Source of the DNA: Thiocapsa rosea | Lineage (GTDB): Bacteria > Pseudomonadota > Gammaproteobacteria > Chromatiales > Chromatiaceae | Direction of reading: 5' to 3' | Assembly (NCBI RefSeq): GCF_003634315.1 | Contig: NZ_RBXL01000001.1 | Span: forward strand, 2,832,501 to 2,896,500 | Length of the DNA: 64,000 nt | In this document: positions 1-10,976 of the stretch, in pieces | How positions within the stretch are numbered: position 1 is the stretch's first letter | Layout: the number at the start of each line of letters is the position of its first letter | Notes under the pieces: model-generated | What the model saw: only the letters and a program-made list of their open reading frames with translations | What the model was told of the DNA's origin: nothing | Database searches by the model: none | Made by a program: the position numbers and the translations under genes

Positions 1-90
1 AGTCGGGTGGCGCTCGGCAACCGCTCGCAGGGAGCCGCCGGGACCACCGGCGGTTCGCAGCAGGCGGAGCCTCGCCAAGCGCCGGATCAT
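1..90 (-). CDS. possible 5' end of a gene leaving the window (weak)
   Basis: On the minus strand an ATG at 90 opens a frame that stays open for 30 codons to the window edge and begins MIRRLARLRLLRTAGG. It starts about 80 bp downstream of the CNP1-like gene in the same direction, so a co-transcribed gene is plausible. The piece is too short to assign to a family, and GC-rich DNA often leaves such frames open by chance. Treat as tentative. Confidence 0.25.
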   Translation of the reverse strand, partial: MIRRLARLRLLRTAGGPGGSLRAVAERHPT

Positions 91-168
91 GCGGGCTGCA
101 GGCCGGAGTTTCCAGTCGATGGCCCGGGTCGGGGCGGGCGCTCGGTGGTGTCGATGCACTCGGCGTCG

Positions 169-783
169 TCAGTCCGGCAGAAAACCCATGTTCTGGCGCG
201 GCGAGATGCGGCCCTTGAGCGAGCGGACCATGTCGATCTTCGGGCGCGGCGCGAAGGCCTGCGGGATGCAGAAGTGAAACCGCCACAGGTCGTGGCGCCA
301 GCGCTCCCCGCCGTGGGCGGGGATCGGCAGCCATTCGTCCGAGGCAATCGGAACGAACCCGTTGCCGGCACCGTAGGCATAGATCTTGTAGGCGCCCCGC
401 GGCGTGCAGCGGATGCCCTCCACCGAGAGGTTGCGGTTCCCGTTGCTGCCCTCCGCGACGAGCGTAAAGCGCACGACATCGTCGGAGCCGATCTGCAGGT
501 TGCGGGTGTCGATGAAATACCGCAAGCCTGCATCGGGTCCATCCGGGACCAGCTCGACCAGATCCGCGTCCTGCGGCCAAGGCGGGAGCGCGGTGTTCGA
601 TTCCTGCCAAGGTGTGCCCGGTCGAACGCTCGAAGGCACGGGCGGCTCGGCGTTGTTCACGAAGGCGTTCTCCGCGGCCGATACGGGCATTGCGAGCAGA
701 AGAAGATGCAGCAAAAGAAGGGTGTCCCAGAAAAAACGATGCCGGGGCGGGAGGACCGATGGAAGCTGGCGGGGAGGTGTCAT
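169..783 (-). CDS. CNP1-like family secreted protein
   Basis: A 204-residue protein from ATG 783; an in-frame GTG at 795 is an alternative start. The N-terminus has a hydrophobic run rich in leucine (FFWDTLLLLHLLLLAMPVSA) followed by AAEN, which looks like a cleavable signal peptide, so the product is probably periplasmic or envelope-associated. The remainder, with PPWPQDADLVEL and the IRCTPRGAYKIYAYG region, matches the CNP1-like domain of beta- and gammaproteobacteria, for which no reaction is established. It is transcribed away from smc, and a palindromic element at 802-886 occupies the divergent intergenic space. Confidence 0.75.
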   Translation of the reverse strand: MTPPRQLPSVLPPRHRFFWDTLLLLHLLLLAMPVSAAENAFVNNAEPPVPSSVRPGTPWQESNTALPPWPQDADLVELVPDGPDAGLRYFIDTRNLQIGSDDVVRFTLVAEGSNGNRNLSVEGIRCTPRGAYKIYAYGAGNGFVPIASDEWLPIPAHGGERWRHDLWRFHFCIPQAFAPRPKIDMVRSLKGRISPRQNMGFLPD

Positions 784-801
784 GATGTCGATCACCGGGG
801 A

Positions 802-886
802 TTAAACCGCGCCCAGCGCGGTATGCGATGCTTTGGGATGGAATCGGCCCCGGCAGACGTGACGGCCGCTGGAGCCTGCGCGATTT
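802..886. repeat. P1: palindromic TTAAACCGCG element, core A
   Basis: About 85 bp beginning TTAAACCGCGCCC and ending in a decayed copy of the inverted end (GCGCGATTT instead of GCGCGGTTTAA). Its core (GGTATGCGATG...CGGCAGAC) is shared with the copies at 43776, 49878 and, inverted, at 9079 and 41951. It lies between the divergent CNP1-like gene and smc. Confidence 0.8.
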
Positions 887-987
887 GAGAGATGGCGATC
901 CTCAAGTCTACCAGCCCGCAAGGCATCTGCCATGCGACACGATCGGCCCGCTTGTGCCGCCGATTCTCCTTCCGGTATGGTTCTTGG

Positions 988-3900
988 ATGCGTCTTGAAA
1001 AGATCCGACTGGCCGGCTTCAAATCCTTCGTGGATCCCACGACGGTGCTCTTTCCCGGCAATCTGGTCGGTGTCGTCGGTCCCAATGGCTGCGGCAAATC
1101 CAACGTCATCGATGCGGTGCGTTGGGTCATGGGCGAGAGCTCCGCGAAGATGCTGCGCGGCGAGTCGATGGCCGACGTCATCTTCAACGGCAGCACCGGT
1201 CGCAAGCCGGTGGGGACGGCCAGCATCGAGCTGGTGTTCGACAATGCCGACGGCGGGGTGGGCGGCGCCTATGCCGCCTTCAATCAGATCTCGGTCAAGC
1301 GTCAGGTCTCGCGCGACGGTCAGTCGGCCTATTTCCTGAACGGGACGCGCTGCCGTCGGCGCGATATCCAAGACCTCTTTCTCGGCACGGGTCTCGGTCC
1401 GCGCTCCTACGCCATCATCGAGCAGGGCATGATCTCGCGCATCATCGAGGCGCGGCCCGAGGATCTGCGGATCTTTCTGGAGGAGGCCGCGGGGATCTCC
1501 AAGTACAAGGAGCGCCGCCGCGAGACCGAGAGCCGCATGCGCCAAACCCGCGAGAACCTGGATCGGCTCGACGATCTGCGCGACGAGGTCAACAAACAGA
1601 TCCAGCACCTGGAGCGCCAAGCCGCCTCCGCCGAGCGCTACACCCAGCTCAAGGCCGAGGAGCGGCGTCTGGACCTGGAGCTCAAGGCGTTGCGCTGGCA
1701 GGCACTCGACGAGGAGATCCGCGCCCGCGAGCAGCGCCTGGCCGAGACCGAGACCCGGACCGAGGCGGGGCTCGCGCAGCAGCGCCGGATCGAGGCCGAT
1801 ATCGAGGCGCGGCGTGCCGACTATCAGAGCGCCTCGGAGACCTTCAACGGGGTACAGGGCCGTTTTTACGCCGTGGGCTCGGAGATTGCGCGGGCCGAGC
1901 AGGCGATCCAGTTCGCCAACGAGGCGCGCGGGCGGCGCGAAGGCGAGCTGGTGCGGCTCGATCAGGAGATCGGCGAGGCCGAGGACCACTTGGAACGCGA
2001 CCGGGGTCGTCTTGCCGAGATCGATCGCAACCTCGCCCGCGACGATCCCGAGCTGACGGGCGCGGATCAGGCATTGGCTGCAGCTGTGCTGAGCGTGGCG
2101 GGCGCCGAGGATCGGCTCAAGCAGTGGGAGCGTCTCTGGGACGACTTCAGTCGGGAGGCCGCCGGGCCGTCTGAGCAGGCCCAGGCGGAGCGTGCCCGGA
2201 TCAACGCACTGGAGCAACGCAGCGACCGCGATCGGGACCGACTGCGGCGCTTGGACGAGGATCTCGCACGTCTGCAGGGGCTGGAGCTCGAGGATCGGTT
2301 TCTGCAGCTCGTCGAGCGCGAGAGCCGATTGGAGGCCGCACTCGCGGATATGGAAGCGCGTCACGAGACCTACGGCGCGGACTTGTCCGAGCGTGACGGG
2401 GCGATCGCGACGCTCGCCTCGCAGATCGATCGGGTCCGCACCCTGTTGCAGCAAGCCCGGGGTCGGCTGGCCTCGCTCGCTGCCCTGCAGGACGAGGCCC
2501 TCGCCGACACGGATGCCGACGACGGCCGTGCCGACTGGCTGGCCGACGCGGGACTCGCCGATGCCGCGCGTCTGATCGATCGGATCGAGGTCGATCCGGA
2601 TTGGCAGCGAGCGGTCGAGGTCTTGCTCGGGGACGCGGTTCGCGCGGTCGGCATCCCGAATCTCGATGGTGCGCTCGCGGGCGGCGATCCGCCTCCGGGT
2701 CTGGTGCTCTTGGAGACGCGCGGCAATGCCGAGAGTCAAGTCGAGGGGACACCCGACCTGGACAGCGCAACCGCGGCTCGGGCGATCCTCGCGCATGTTC
2801 GCGCACCTTGGGCGCTCGACGGCCTGCTCGGTCGGGTCCGTACCGTCGATCGGCTCGCCGACGCCGTGGCGATGCGCGACACCCTGGGCTCGGCCGAGCA
2901 ATGGGTCACGCCCGAGGGTGCGCGGGTCGGACGCGACTGGTTGAGCACGCCGCCGGTGCGGGCGCAGGGGGGTGTCATCGCGCGTGCGGAGGCGATCAAG
3001 GTGCTCGGCGCGGAGATCGCCGATCACCAGGGCCGAGAGGTTGGGCTCTGCGCTGAGCAGGAACGTTTGCGCACGGCCCGAACACTGGCTCAAGAGGAGC
3101 GGGCCGACGCCGGACGACAATTGACGGCCCTGGGTCGCGAGCTCGCGCAGCTCAAGGCCGAACTCGCGAGTCTTCGCGCCAAGCGCGAGCACCGACAGGA
3201 TCGGCTCCAGGCGCTGGGCGCCGAGCGCGACGAGCTGCAGGAGCAGATGGCCGAGGCACTGGAGGAGATGGAAGAGGCCCGCGAGCGTCTGCACGAGCAT
3301 CTGTCCTTGGTCGAGACCCTGGCGGAACGACGCGAAACGATGCAGGCCGAGCGCGAGGTGCTGCGCACCGCGCTCGCTGCGGCTCGTGACGAGGAGCGAG
3401 GTTGCCGGGAGCGGAGCCAAGGCTTGCGCGTCAGCGTCGAGTCGAACCGCGCCGCGCGGGCGGCCACACAACAGAGCCTCGCGCGCATTCAGGAGCGCCG
3501 ATCGATGCTGCACGAGCGCCGCGCCGAGCTGTTGGATGCGCTCGAGGAGAGTGTCGAGCCCTTGGCCGAGCAACGGGCGCGGCTCGACGAGCAGCTGGTG
3601 CTGCGGGTGGAGGTCGAGCAGGCGTTGGCCGCGGCACGCAATCGGCTCGAAGTCCTGGACGGCGAGGTGCGCGCGCTGGATCAGGCGCGTCAGCGTTTGG
3701 AGCAGGAGGGTCGGCTCGGTCGCGGCGAGCTCGATCGGCAGCGTTTGGAGCACCAGGAGCGCCTGGTCCGTCGTCAGACCTTTGCCGAGCAGATCGCCGA
3801 GACCGGGCAGACGCCGCTCGACGTCTTGGCCGAGACCGATCCCGCGGCGAACGAATCACAGTGGCAAGAGGCGCTCGCCAAGACCGGGGCACGTCTGCAG

Positions 3901-4521
3901 CGGCTCGGTCCGGTCAATCTGGCCGCCGTGGACGAATTCAGACAACAGGCCGAGCGCAAGGTCTATCTGGACGCCCAGCACGAGGACATCAGCCGCTCGC
4001 TCGAGACCCTGGAGCAGGCGATCCGCAAGATCGATCGCGAGACCCGCAACCGTTTCCGCGAGACCTACGATCAGGTCAATCAGGGGTTTCAGCTCCTGTT
4101 CCCGCGCCTCTTCGGCGGCGGTCACGCGAGCCTGGATCTCACCGACGAGGACCTGCTGGAAACCGGCGTCACCGTGATGGCGCGACCGCCCGGCAAGCGC
4201 AATTCGAGCATCCATCTGCTTTCGGGCGGGGAGAAGGCGCTCACCGCGGTGGCCCTGGTCTTTGCCATCTTCGAGCTCAACCCGGCACCCTTCTGCATGC
4301 TCGACGAGGTCGACGCGCCGCTCGACGACGCCAACGTCGGGCGTTTCTGCGAGCTGGTGCGCTCCATGTCCGACCGCGTCCAGTTCGTCTTCATCAGCCA
4401 CAACAAGGTTACGATGGAGATCGCCGATCATCTGCTCGGCGTGACCATGCATGAGCCCGGCGTGTCGCGGCTCGTTTCGGTGGATGTCGACGAGGCGGTT
4501 CGGCTTGCGGCCGTTTCCTGA
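988..4521 (+). CDS. smc: chromosome segregation protein SMC
   Basis: A 1177-residue SMC/condensin ATPase that organises and helps segregate the chromosome. The N-terminus has MRLEKIRLAGFKSF followed by the Walker A motif GPNGCGKSN (residues 31-39). Long coiled coils rich in Glu, Arg, Leu and Ala run on both sides of a hinge at about residues 520-660. The C-terminal head carries the ABC signature LLSGGEKALTA (near 1076) and Walker B CMLDEVDAPLDDAN (near 1101). Length is typical of the family. ATG 988 was chosen because it gives the canonical N-terminus; upstream in-frame sequence is not SMC-like. zipA and ligA follow on the same strand, a common gammaproteobacterial order. Confidence 0.97.
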   Translation: MRLEKIRLAGFKSFVDPTTVLFPGNLVGVVGPNGCGKSNVIDAVRWVMGESSAKMLRGESMADVIFNGSTGRKPVGTASIELVFDNADGGVGGAYAAFNQISVKRQVSRDGQSAYFLNGTRCRRRDIQDLFLGTGLGPRSYAIIEQGMISRIIEARPEDLRIFLEEAAGISKYKERRRETESRMRQTRENLDRLDDLRDEVNKQIQHLERQAASAERYTQLKAEERRLDLELKALRWQALDEEIRAREQRLAETETRTEAGLAQQRRIEADIEARRADYQSASETFNGVQGRFYAVGSEIARAEQAIQFANEARGRREGELVRLDQEIGEAEDHLERDRGRLAEIDRNLARDDPELTGADQALAAAVLSVAGAEDRLKQWERLWDDFSREAAGPSEQAQAERARINALEQRSDRDRDRLRRLDEDLARLQGLELEDRFLQLVERESRLEAALADMEARHETYGADLSERDGAIATLASQIDRVRTLLQQARGRLASLAALQDEALADTDADDGRADWLADAGLADAARLIDRIEVDPDWQRAVEVLLGDAVRAVGIPNLDGALAGGDPPPGLVLLETRGNAESQVEGTPDLDSATAARAILAHVRAPWALDGLLGRVRTVDRLADAVAMRDTLGSAEQWVTPEGARVGRDWLSTPPVRAQGGVIARAEAIKVLGAEIADHQGREVGLCAEQERLRTARTLAQEERADAGRQLTALGRELAQLKAELASLRAKREHRQDRLQALGAERDELQEQMAEALEEMEEARERLHEHLSLVETLAERRETMQAEREVLRTALAAARDEERGCRERSQGLRVSVESNRAARAATQQSLARIQERRSMLHERRAELLDALEESVEPLAEQRARLDEQLVLRVEVEQALAAARNRLEVLDGEVRALDQARQRLEQEGRLGRGELDRQRLEHQERLVRRQTFAEQIAETGQTPLDVLAETDPAANESQWQEALAKTGARLQRLGPVNLAAVDEFRQQAERKVYLDAQHEDISRSLETLEQAIRKIDRETRNRFRETYDQVNQGFQLLFPRLFGGGHASLDLTDEDLLETGVTVMARPPGKRNSSIHLLSGGEKALTAVALVFAIFELNPAPFCMLDEVDAPLDDANVGRFCELVRSMSDRVQFVFISHNKVTMEIADHLLGVTMHEPGVSRLVSVDVDEAVRLAAVS

Positions 4522-4667
4522 GCGCGCCAACGGGTGTTGCCCCGGGTACGGATGCGGGCTCGGGTCGCCGACGCCGCGTGTCAAACCCGTTCGAGCGGGG
4601 ATACAGGTGGCCCGCGCGTTGATATACTCCCCCTAGTCCTGAACGTCAGACCGACAGCAACGCTTGA

Positions 4668-7684
<3,017 letters not shown>

Positions 7685-7742
7685 TCCAAACGACTTGCGA
7701 GCGACGTCCGAACGATGTCTGCGCGCTTCCGGATTCTTCCGG

Positions 7743-7784
7743 CATCGCCCCAATGTTGCTGATACCGCGCTGAGCGCGGTTTAA
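7743..7784. repeat. P2: truncated palindromic element (core A, one end only)
   Basis: The stretch ATACCGCGCTGAGCGCGGTTTAA matches one end and part of the core of the A-type elements (compare the inverse of 802-886). The other half is missing. It lies downstream of ligA, where only this remnant and no gene is seen between 7685 and 7867. Confidence 0.6.
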
Positions 7785-7867
7785 GAGCGGTCGTCAGAAC
7801 CGCATCGACAGCGATCGCCTGCTTCCCGCGATCGAACCGCGTCTCTCCAGACTCTACGGGTTCCCCA

Positions 7868-8140
7868 ATGCATGATTTAAGCAAAGAGCAACAGATCCTG
7901 ATCGCGATGCGCAAGACATTGTCGGCGATCATCCGAGACGTCACCCCGCCGCCAGGGATGCGTCATCCGCTGTCGGAGCCGACCATCGAGGACGTGCGTC
8001 AGTGCCTCGGGCTGATCGCCGCCCGCGAGAAGGAGCTTGCGGACGCGCAAGGCCGCGGCGGCGAGCGCCCCTACTATGTCGACGAGCCCCCGGATTCTCG
8101 GGTCGTGCCGATTGCCGGCATCAAAAAGCGCAAGGAGTGA
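7868..8140 (+). CDS. small conserved-looking hypothetical protein
   Basis: A 90-residue soluble protein beginning MHDLSKEQQILIAMRKTLSAI and ending in a basic tail (IKKRKE). It is predicted mostly helical in the first 60 residues, with no signal peptide, membrane segment or cysteine motif. I do not recognise the family. Its stop is 4 nt before the next ATG, and the AAGGAG that serves the next gene lies in its last codons. This implies co-transcription with the carbonic-anhydrase-like gene. Confidence 0.7.
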   Translation: MHDLSKEQQILIAMRKTLSAIIRDVTPPPGMRHPLSEPTIEDVRQCLGLIAAREKELADAQGRGGERPYYVDEPPDSRVVPIAGIKKRKE

Positions 8141-8144
8141 TGCC

Positions 8145-8975
8145 ATGACACGCGTCCGCCCGGAGAACCCTGGACGCCCGGAGCGCCCGGATGCTGCCCG
8201 ACGGCGGCGTCTTGTGCAGTTGACTCTGTGCCTGGTCGCGGCCGGTTTTTGCCGAGATGGCGTCGCACGCGAAGCGGCGACGACCGGGACACCCGATTGG
8301 TCCTACTCGGGGGTCGCGGGTCCGGACCAGTGGGGCGATCTCGGGGGTGAGTACGAGACCTGCGCGCGGGGCGAGCTGCAATCGCCGATCGATATCGTCG
8401 AAACCCAGCGCGTGAGCTACACGCCGTTGCTCTTCCGCTATCGATCGCAGCTCCTCGAGGCCGAGAATACCGGCCGCGGAGTCCGCCTGATCTCCCCGCC
8501 CGGCAGTGCGCTCGTGATCCGCGGACAGGCCTACGACCTCGCCGAGTTCAGCTTCCACGTCCCCGGTCTGCATGGTTTCCAGGGTGTTGCGGCGGAGGCC
8601 GAGATCCATATGCTGCATCGCGACGGGAAGGGCGGTTATGCCGTCGTCGCCGTGCCGCTGCGGGCCGGCGAGCGCGAGAATCGGATCCTCGATCGGATCC
8701 TGGAGTATCTGCCGACCCAGCCCGGAGAGCGGGTGCGGCAACGTCAGGTGGGGATCAACCCTCTCTTCCTGCTGCCGGTGGATCGCAGCTATTACAGATA
8801 TACGGGCTCGTTGGTTACGCCGCCCTGCACCGAGCCGGTGCTTTGGTTCGTCTTTCGCGAACCGCTCGAGGTGAGCGCCGATCAGATTCAGCGCATTGCG
8901 CGGGCCACGGGGATGAACGCGCGTCCCATCCAGCCCTTGAACGGCCGTCCGGTCTTCTCGCTTTTCCGCTATTAA
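8145..8975 (+). CDS. alpha-carbonic-anhydrase-like protein lacking one zinc ligand
   Basis: A 276-residue exported protein of the alpha-carbonic anhydrase fold. It has an N-terminal basic and hydrophobic stretch, then WSYSGVAGPDQWGDL and QSPIDI, typical of the family, and later GSLVTPPCTEPVLWFVF. Active alpha enzymes bind zinc with the two His of an HFH motif and a third His downstream. Here the first is Ser (EFSFHVPGLH: Ser136, His138), the following family Glu is Leu, and only His138 and His155 remain. CO2 hydration may therefore be lost or altered. ATG 8145 is supported by AAGGAG 8 nt upstream. The TAA stop lies within the adjoining palindromic element. Confidence 0.85.
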   Translation: MTRVRPENPGRPERPDAARRRRLVQLTLCLVAAGFCRDGVAREAATTGTPDWSYSGVAGPDQWGDLGGEYETCARGELQSPIDIVETQRVSYTPLLFRYRSQLLEAENTGRGVRLISPPGSALVIRGQAYDLAEFSFHVPGLHGFQGVAAEAEIHMLHRDGKGGYAVVAVPLRAGERENRILDRILEYLPTQPGERVRQRQVGINPLFLLPVDRSYYRYTGSLVTPPCTEPVLWFVFREPLEVSADQIQRIARATGMNARPIQPLNGRPVFSLFRY

Positions 8976-9057
8976 ACCGCGTCCAGAGCGACATGGGTTG
9001 TTTTCATGTTGCGTTTGGCTTCGGAGATCTTCTCGATCTCGGTGAGACGCGGTTTAA
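8972..9057. repeat. P3: palindromic TTAAACCGCG element, core B
   Basis: 86 bp with perfect 12-bp inverted ends (TTAAACCGCGTC and GACGCGGTTTAA). The core matches the copy at 10646-10730. Its first TAA is the stop codon of the carbonic-anhydrase-like gene. It forms a tandem pair with the element at 9079, separated by a 21-bp AT-rich spacer. Confidence 0.9.
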
Positions 9058-9078
9058 AATTTAAAATTTTTCAATTCT

Positions 9079-9165
9079 TTAAACCGCGCCAGCTCCGACA
9101 GTCGTCGGAGCTGGCGCGGCCACGCCATGCCAACACATGACGCATACCGCACCGGGCGCGGTTTA
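9079..9165. repeat. P4: palindromic TTAAACCGCG element, core A inverted
   Basis: 87 bp, TTAAACCGCGCC to GGGCGCGGTTTA. The core is the inverse of the A type. Its last three bases (TTA) are the TAA stop of the minus-strand pentaheme cytochrome gene. Confidence 0.88.
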
Positions 9166-10473
9166 GGGTGCGGAGATGTTCTGCTCCACGGCAGCCATCA
9201 GCACCGGATCGGTCAGCTCGCTCGGCAGCTGCGTGAACTTCTCCACCAGCGACGGCCACAAGAGGTTGTAGTACAGCTCGCCGCGCACCAAGACGACCCC
9301 TTCCGCAGGGATGTCGTAGAGGATTTCGCGGGTCTCATGGGGCTTGAGCCGGGTGTCATCGCCGAGCTGAGTTGCGGTGGGTGGCGGTGCGGGCATCCCC
9401 TGAGCGTCCGCAAGGCCGTAAAAGAAGTAGCCTTTGGGATCGTCCTTGGAGGGATGACTCTCCGAGTTTTGCCAGACCACTTCGCCTTGATCGTCATAGG
9501 CGGTGAGCTTCAGATACATGTTGCGGAAGGGCGCTCCGGTCGGTACCGAATGGGGTTGCGAGTTCTGCATGAGGACGGTCGTCTTCAGCACATCGCCGTC
9601 GATCTCGGTGCGCACGTCGAACACGACGGCCCGCTTGAGCATGCCGTGGTCGTGTCCGCCGCCCATGGAGTGATCCACCAGGCCGTTGGAGACCGGCATG
9701 TGACAGGATTGGCAGGCAACCTTGCTGCCGCTGGCGATGAACTCGTTGCCGGTCGCGCACAAGGGGACGTCCTGCGGATTGTTGCGCTGATCGTGGCAGC
9801 CCATGCAGGCATCCGAGGTCTTCATCAGGAAGGGGCTGGCCTCCATGGTCAGTGCGGGGATCTCGATCCCGTCCATCTCCACCGGCTCGCCCAAATGCGG
9901 GTTCGGCTTCTGCGAGCCCGCCGCGTCGTCGACCGCACCGCCGAACAGGTCGTCACCGGCCGCTGCCAGCTGCTGGACGCCGCGCGGGAAGGCAGCGGGA
10001 CCTTGAAGCTTGTCCGACAGCTCGTAGGCTTTCAGACCTAGGCGCATCTTGCCGTCCTCGCCCTGGATGCCCTTGTAGCTCTGAAGGGTATGACAGGCGA
10101 CGCAATTGACCCCTTCGCTGTAGGCGACATGGGCATCGAGCTTGGTGGTCTGGTCGCGGGCCGCGTTCGGTGCGTGACATTGCAGACAGATCGGGAAGGT
10201 GCCGGACTTCTTGTGCACCTGTCCTTCGGCCCTCGGATCTCCGACCTCCATCTCGTAGAAGGTGCCGTGGATCGGATCCTTCAACGCAGTGCTGTTGGCG
10301 TGCATGGAGCCTTTCCACTGCCGGTAGATCTCCTCGTGACAGGTCTGGCAAACCTCCGACGAGATCAGGTGGATCGGCTCGGAGGTGTCTTCGGCCGCCG
10401 CCGGAGCGGCGAGACCTCCGAGACCGAGTGCAAGGCCGAATGCGATCGAGAGTCCCGCGAGTATAGGTTGCAT
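9163..10473 (-). CDS. periplasmic pentaheme c-type cytochrome (cytochrome c554-like)
   Basis: A 436-residue exported multiheme cytochrome. A signal peptide (AFGLALGLGGLAAPAAAED) precedes five CXXCH haem-binding motifs: CQTCH (42-46), CLQCH (96-100), CVACH (124-128), CMGCH (223-227) and CQSCH (254-258). The C-terminal 170 residues contain no haem motif and look like a beta-rich domain. Spacing resembles the cytochrome c554/multihaem family, which transfers electrons or reduces small N, S or metal compounds. The substrate cannot be read from the sequence. It is divergent from the octaheme/tetraheme pair at 10977-13060, suggesting a shared respiratory function. The stop is formed by the end of a palindromic element. 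Confidence 0.85.
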   Translation of the reverse strand: MQPILAGLSIAFGLALGLGGLAAPAAAEDTSEPIHLISSEVCQTCHEEIYRQWKGSMHANSTALKDPIHGTFYEMEVGDPRAEGQVHKKSGTFPICLQCHAPNAARDQTTKLDAHVAYSEGVNCVACHTLQSYKGIQGEDGKMRLGLKAYELSDKLQGPAAFPRGVQQLAAAGDDLFGGAVDDAAGSQKPNPHLGEPVEMDGIEIPALTMEASPFLMKTSDACMGCHDQRNNPQDVPLCATGNEFIASGSKVACQSCHMPVSNGLVDHSMGGGHDHGMLKRAVVFDVRTEIDGDVLKTTVLMQNSQPHSVPTGAPFRNMYLKLTAYDDQGEVVWQNSESHPSKDDPKGYFFYGLADAQGMPAPPPTATQLGDDTRLKPHETREILYDIPAEGVVLVRGELYYNLLWPSLVEKFTQLPSELTDPVLMAAVEQNISAP

Positions 10474-10645
10474 GGGGTGTCGCTCCTTATCTTCTTGTGA
10501 TGTGGACGGTGTGACACGGACGCCTGTCCGACCGTCGTGAATTGTTCACTATTGATGCCGTCGGGAAAAGTGCCTGCAGTCAATGAAATTCGGTTCCTGT
10601 CTCGCTCCGGTCCAAACCCATAGCATTTAATTAAATTCTAATGCG

Positions 10646-10730
10646 TTAAACCGCGGCAGAGCGACATGCGTCATTTTCATGTTGCGTTTGGCTTCAGAGA
10701 TATATTCCATCTCGGTGAGGCGCGGTTTAA
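10646..10730. repeat. P5: palindromic TTAAACCGCG element, core B
   Basis: 85 bp, TTAAACCGCGGCA to GGCGCGGTTTAA, with the same core as 8972-9057 (GCGACATG...TTTTCATGTTGCGTTTGGCTTC). It stands alone in the divergent cytochrome intergenic region. Confidence 0.88.
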
Positions 10731-10928
10731 ATTGAATGGGTTCAGGCCGGGGCCTTCTGGATCTTTCGGTCGGGCCACACCCTGTCTATTCGAAATAGCC
10801 GCATAATGAAAAGAAAAAAAAGAGCCTTTTTGTTCGTTGCTTTAGCCCTTTTTTCTCCGTCGGTCATCCGATGGGTCAACAACAGAATATCGATAGGTTC
10901 TGAATTAGATTGCTCGGTCCGGCCGCCC

Positions 10929-10934
10929 TATAAT
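10929..10934 (+). promoter_or_regulatory. candidate -10 box of the HAO-like operon
   Basis: An exact TATAAT lies 43 bp upstream of the chosen ATG (10977). No good -35 hexamer lies at 16-18 bp (TTAGAT at 10905 is weak), which could indicate an activator-dependent promoter. Weak evidence. Confidence 0.35.
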
Positions 10935-10976
10935 CGGACGCGTCGTTCTTTCCGGCAGTCTTCAGAGGTTGTTCAG

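Larger units (their letters stand above)
10474..10976. other. divergent intergenic region between cytochrome genes
   Basis: About 500 bp that must hold the promoters of the pentaheme gene (minus) and the HAO-like gene (plus). It contains an AT-rich stretch (10620-10645), one palindromic element, a purine-rich run near 10806-10825 and a TATAAT at 10929. No FNR-type dyad was found by eye. Confidence 0.5.

Noticed and set aside
802-3753. Long open frame on the minus strand opposite smc
   Set aside because: It is antisense to a secure smc gene, is Leu/Arg/Asp-rich without domain structure, and is explained by codon bias in GC-rich DNA.
10806-10976. N-terminal extension of the HAO-like protein starting MKRKKRAFLFVALALF
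   Set aside because: It is in frame and somewhat signal-like, but ATG 10977 starts a complete signal peptide of its own, and a TATAAT lies inside the extension.
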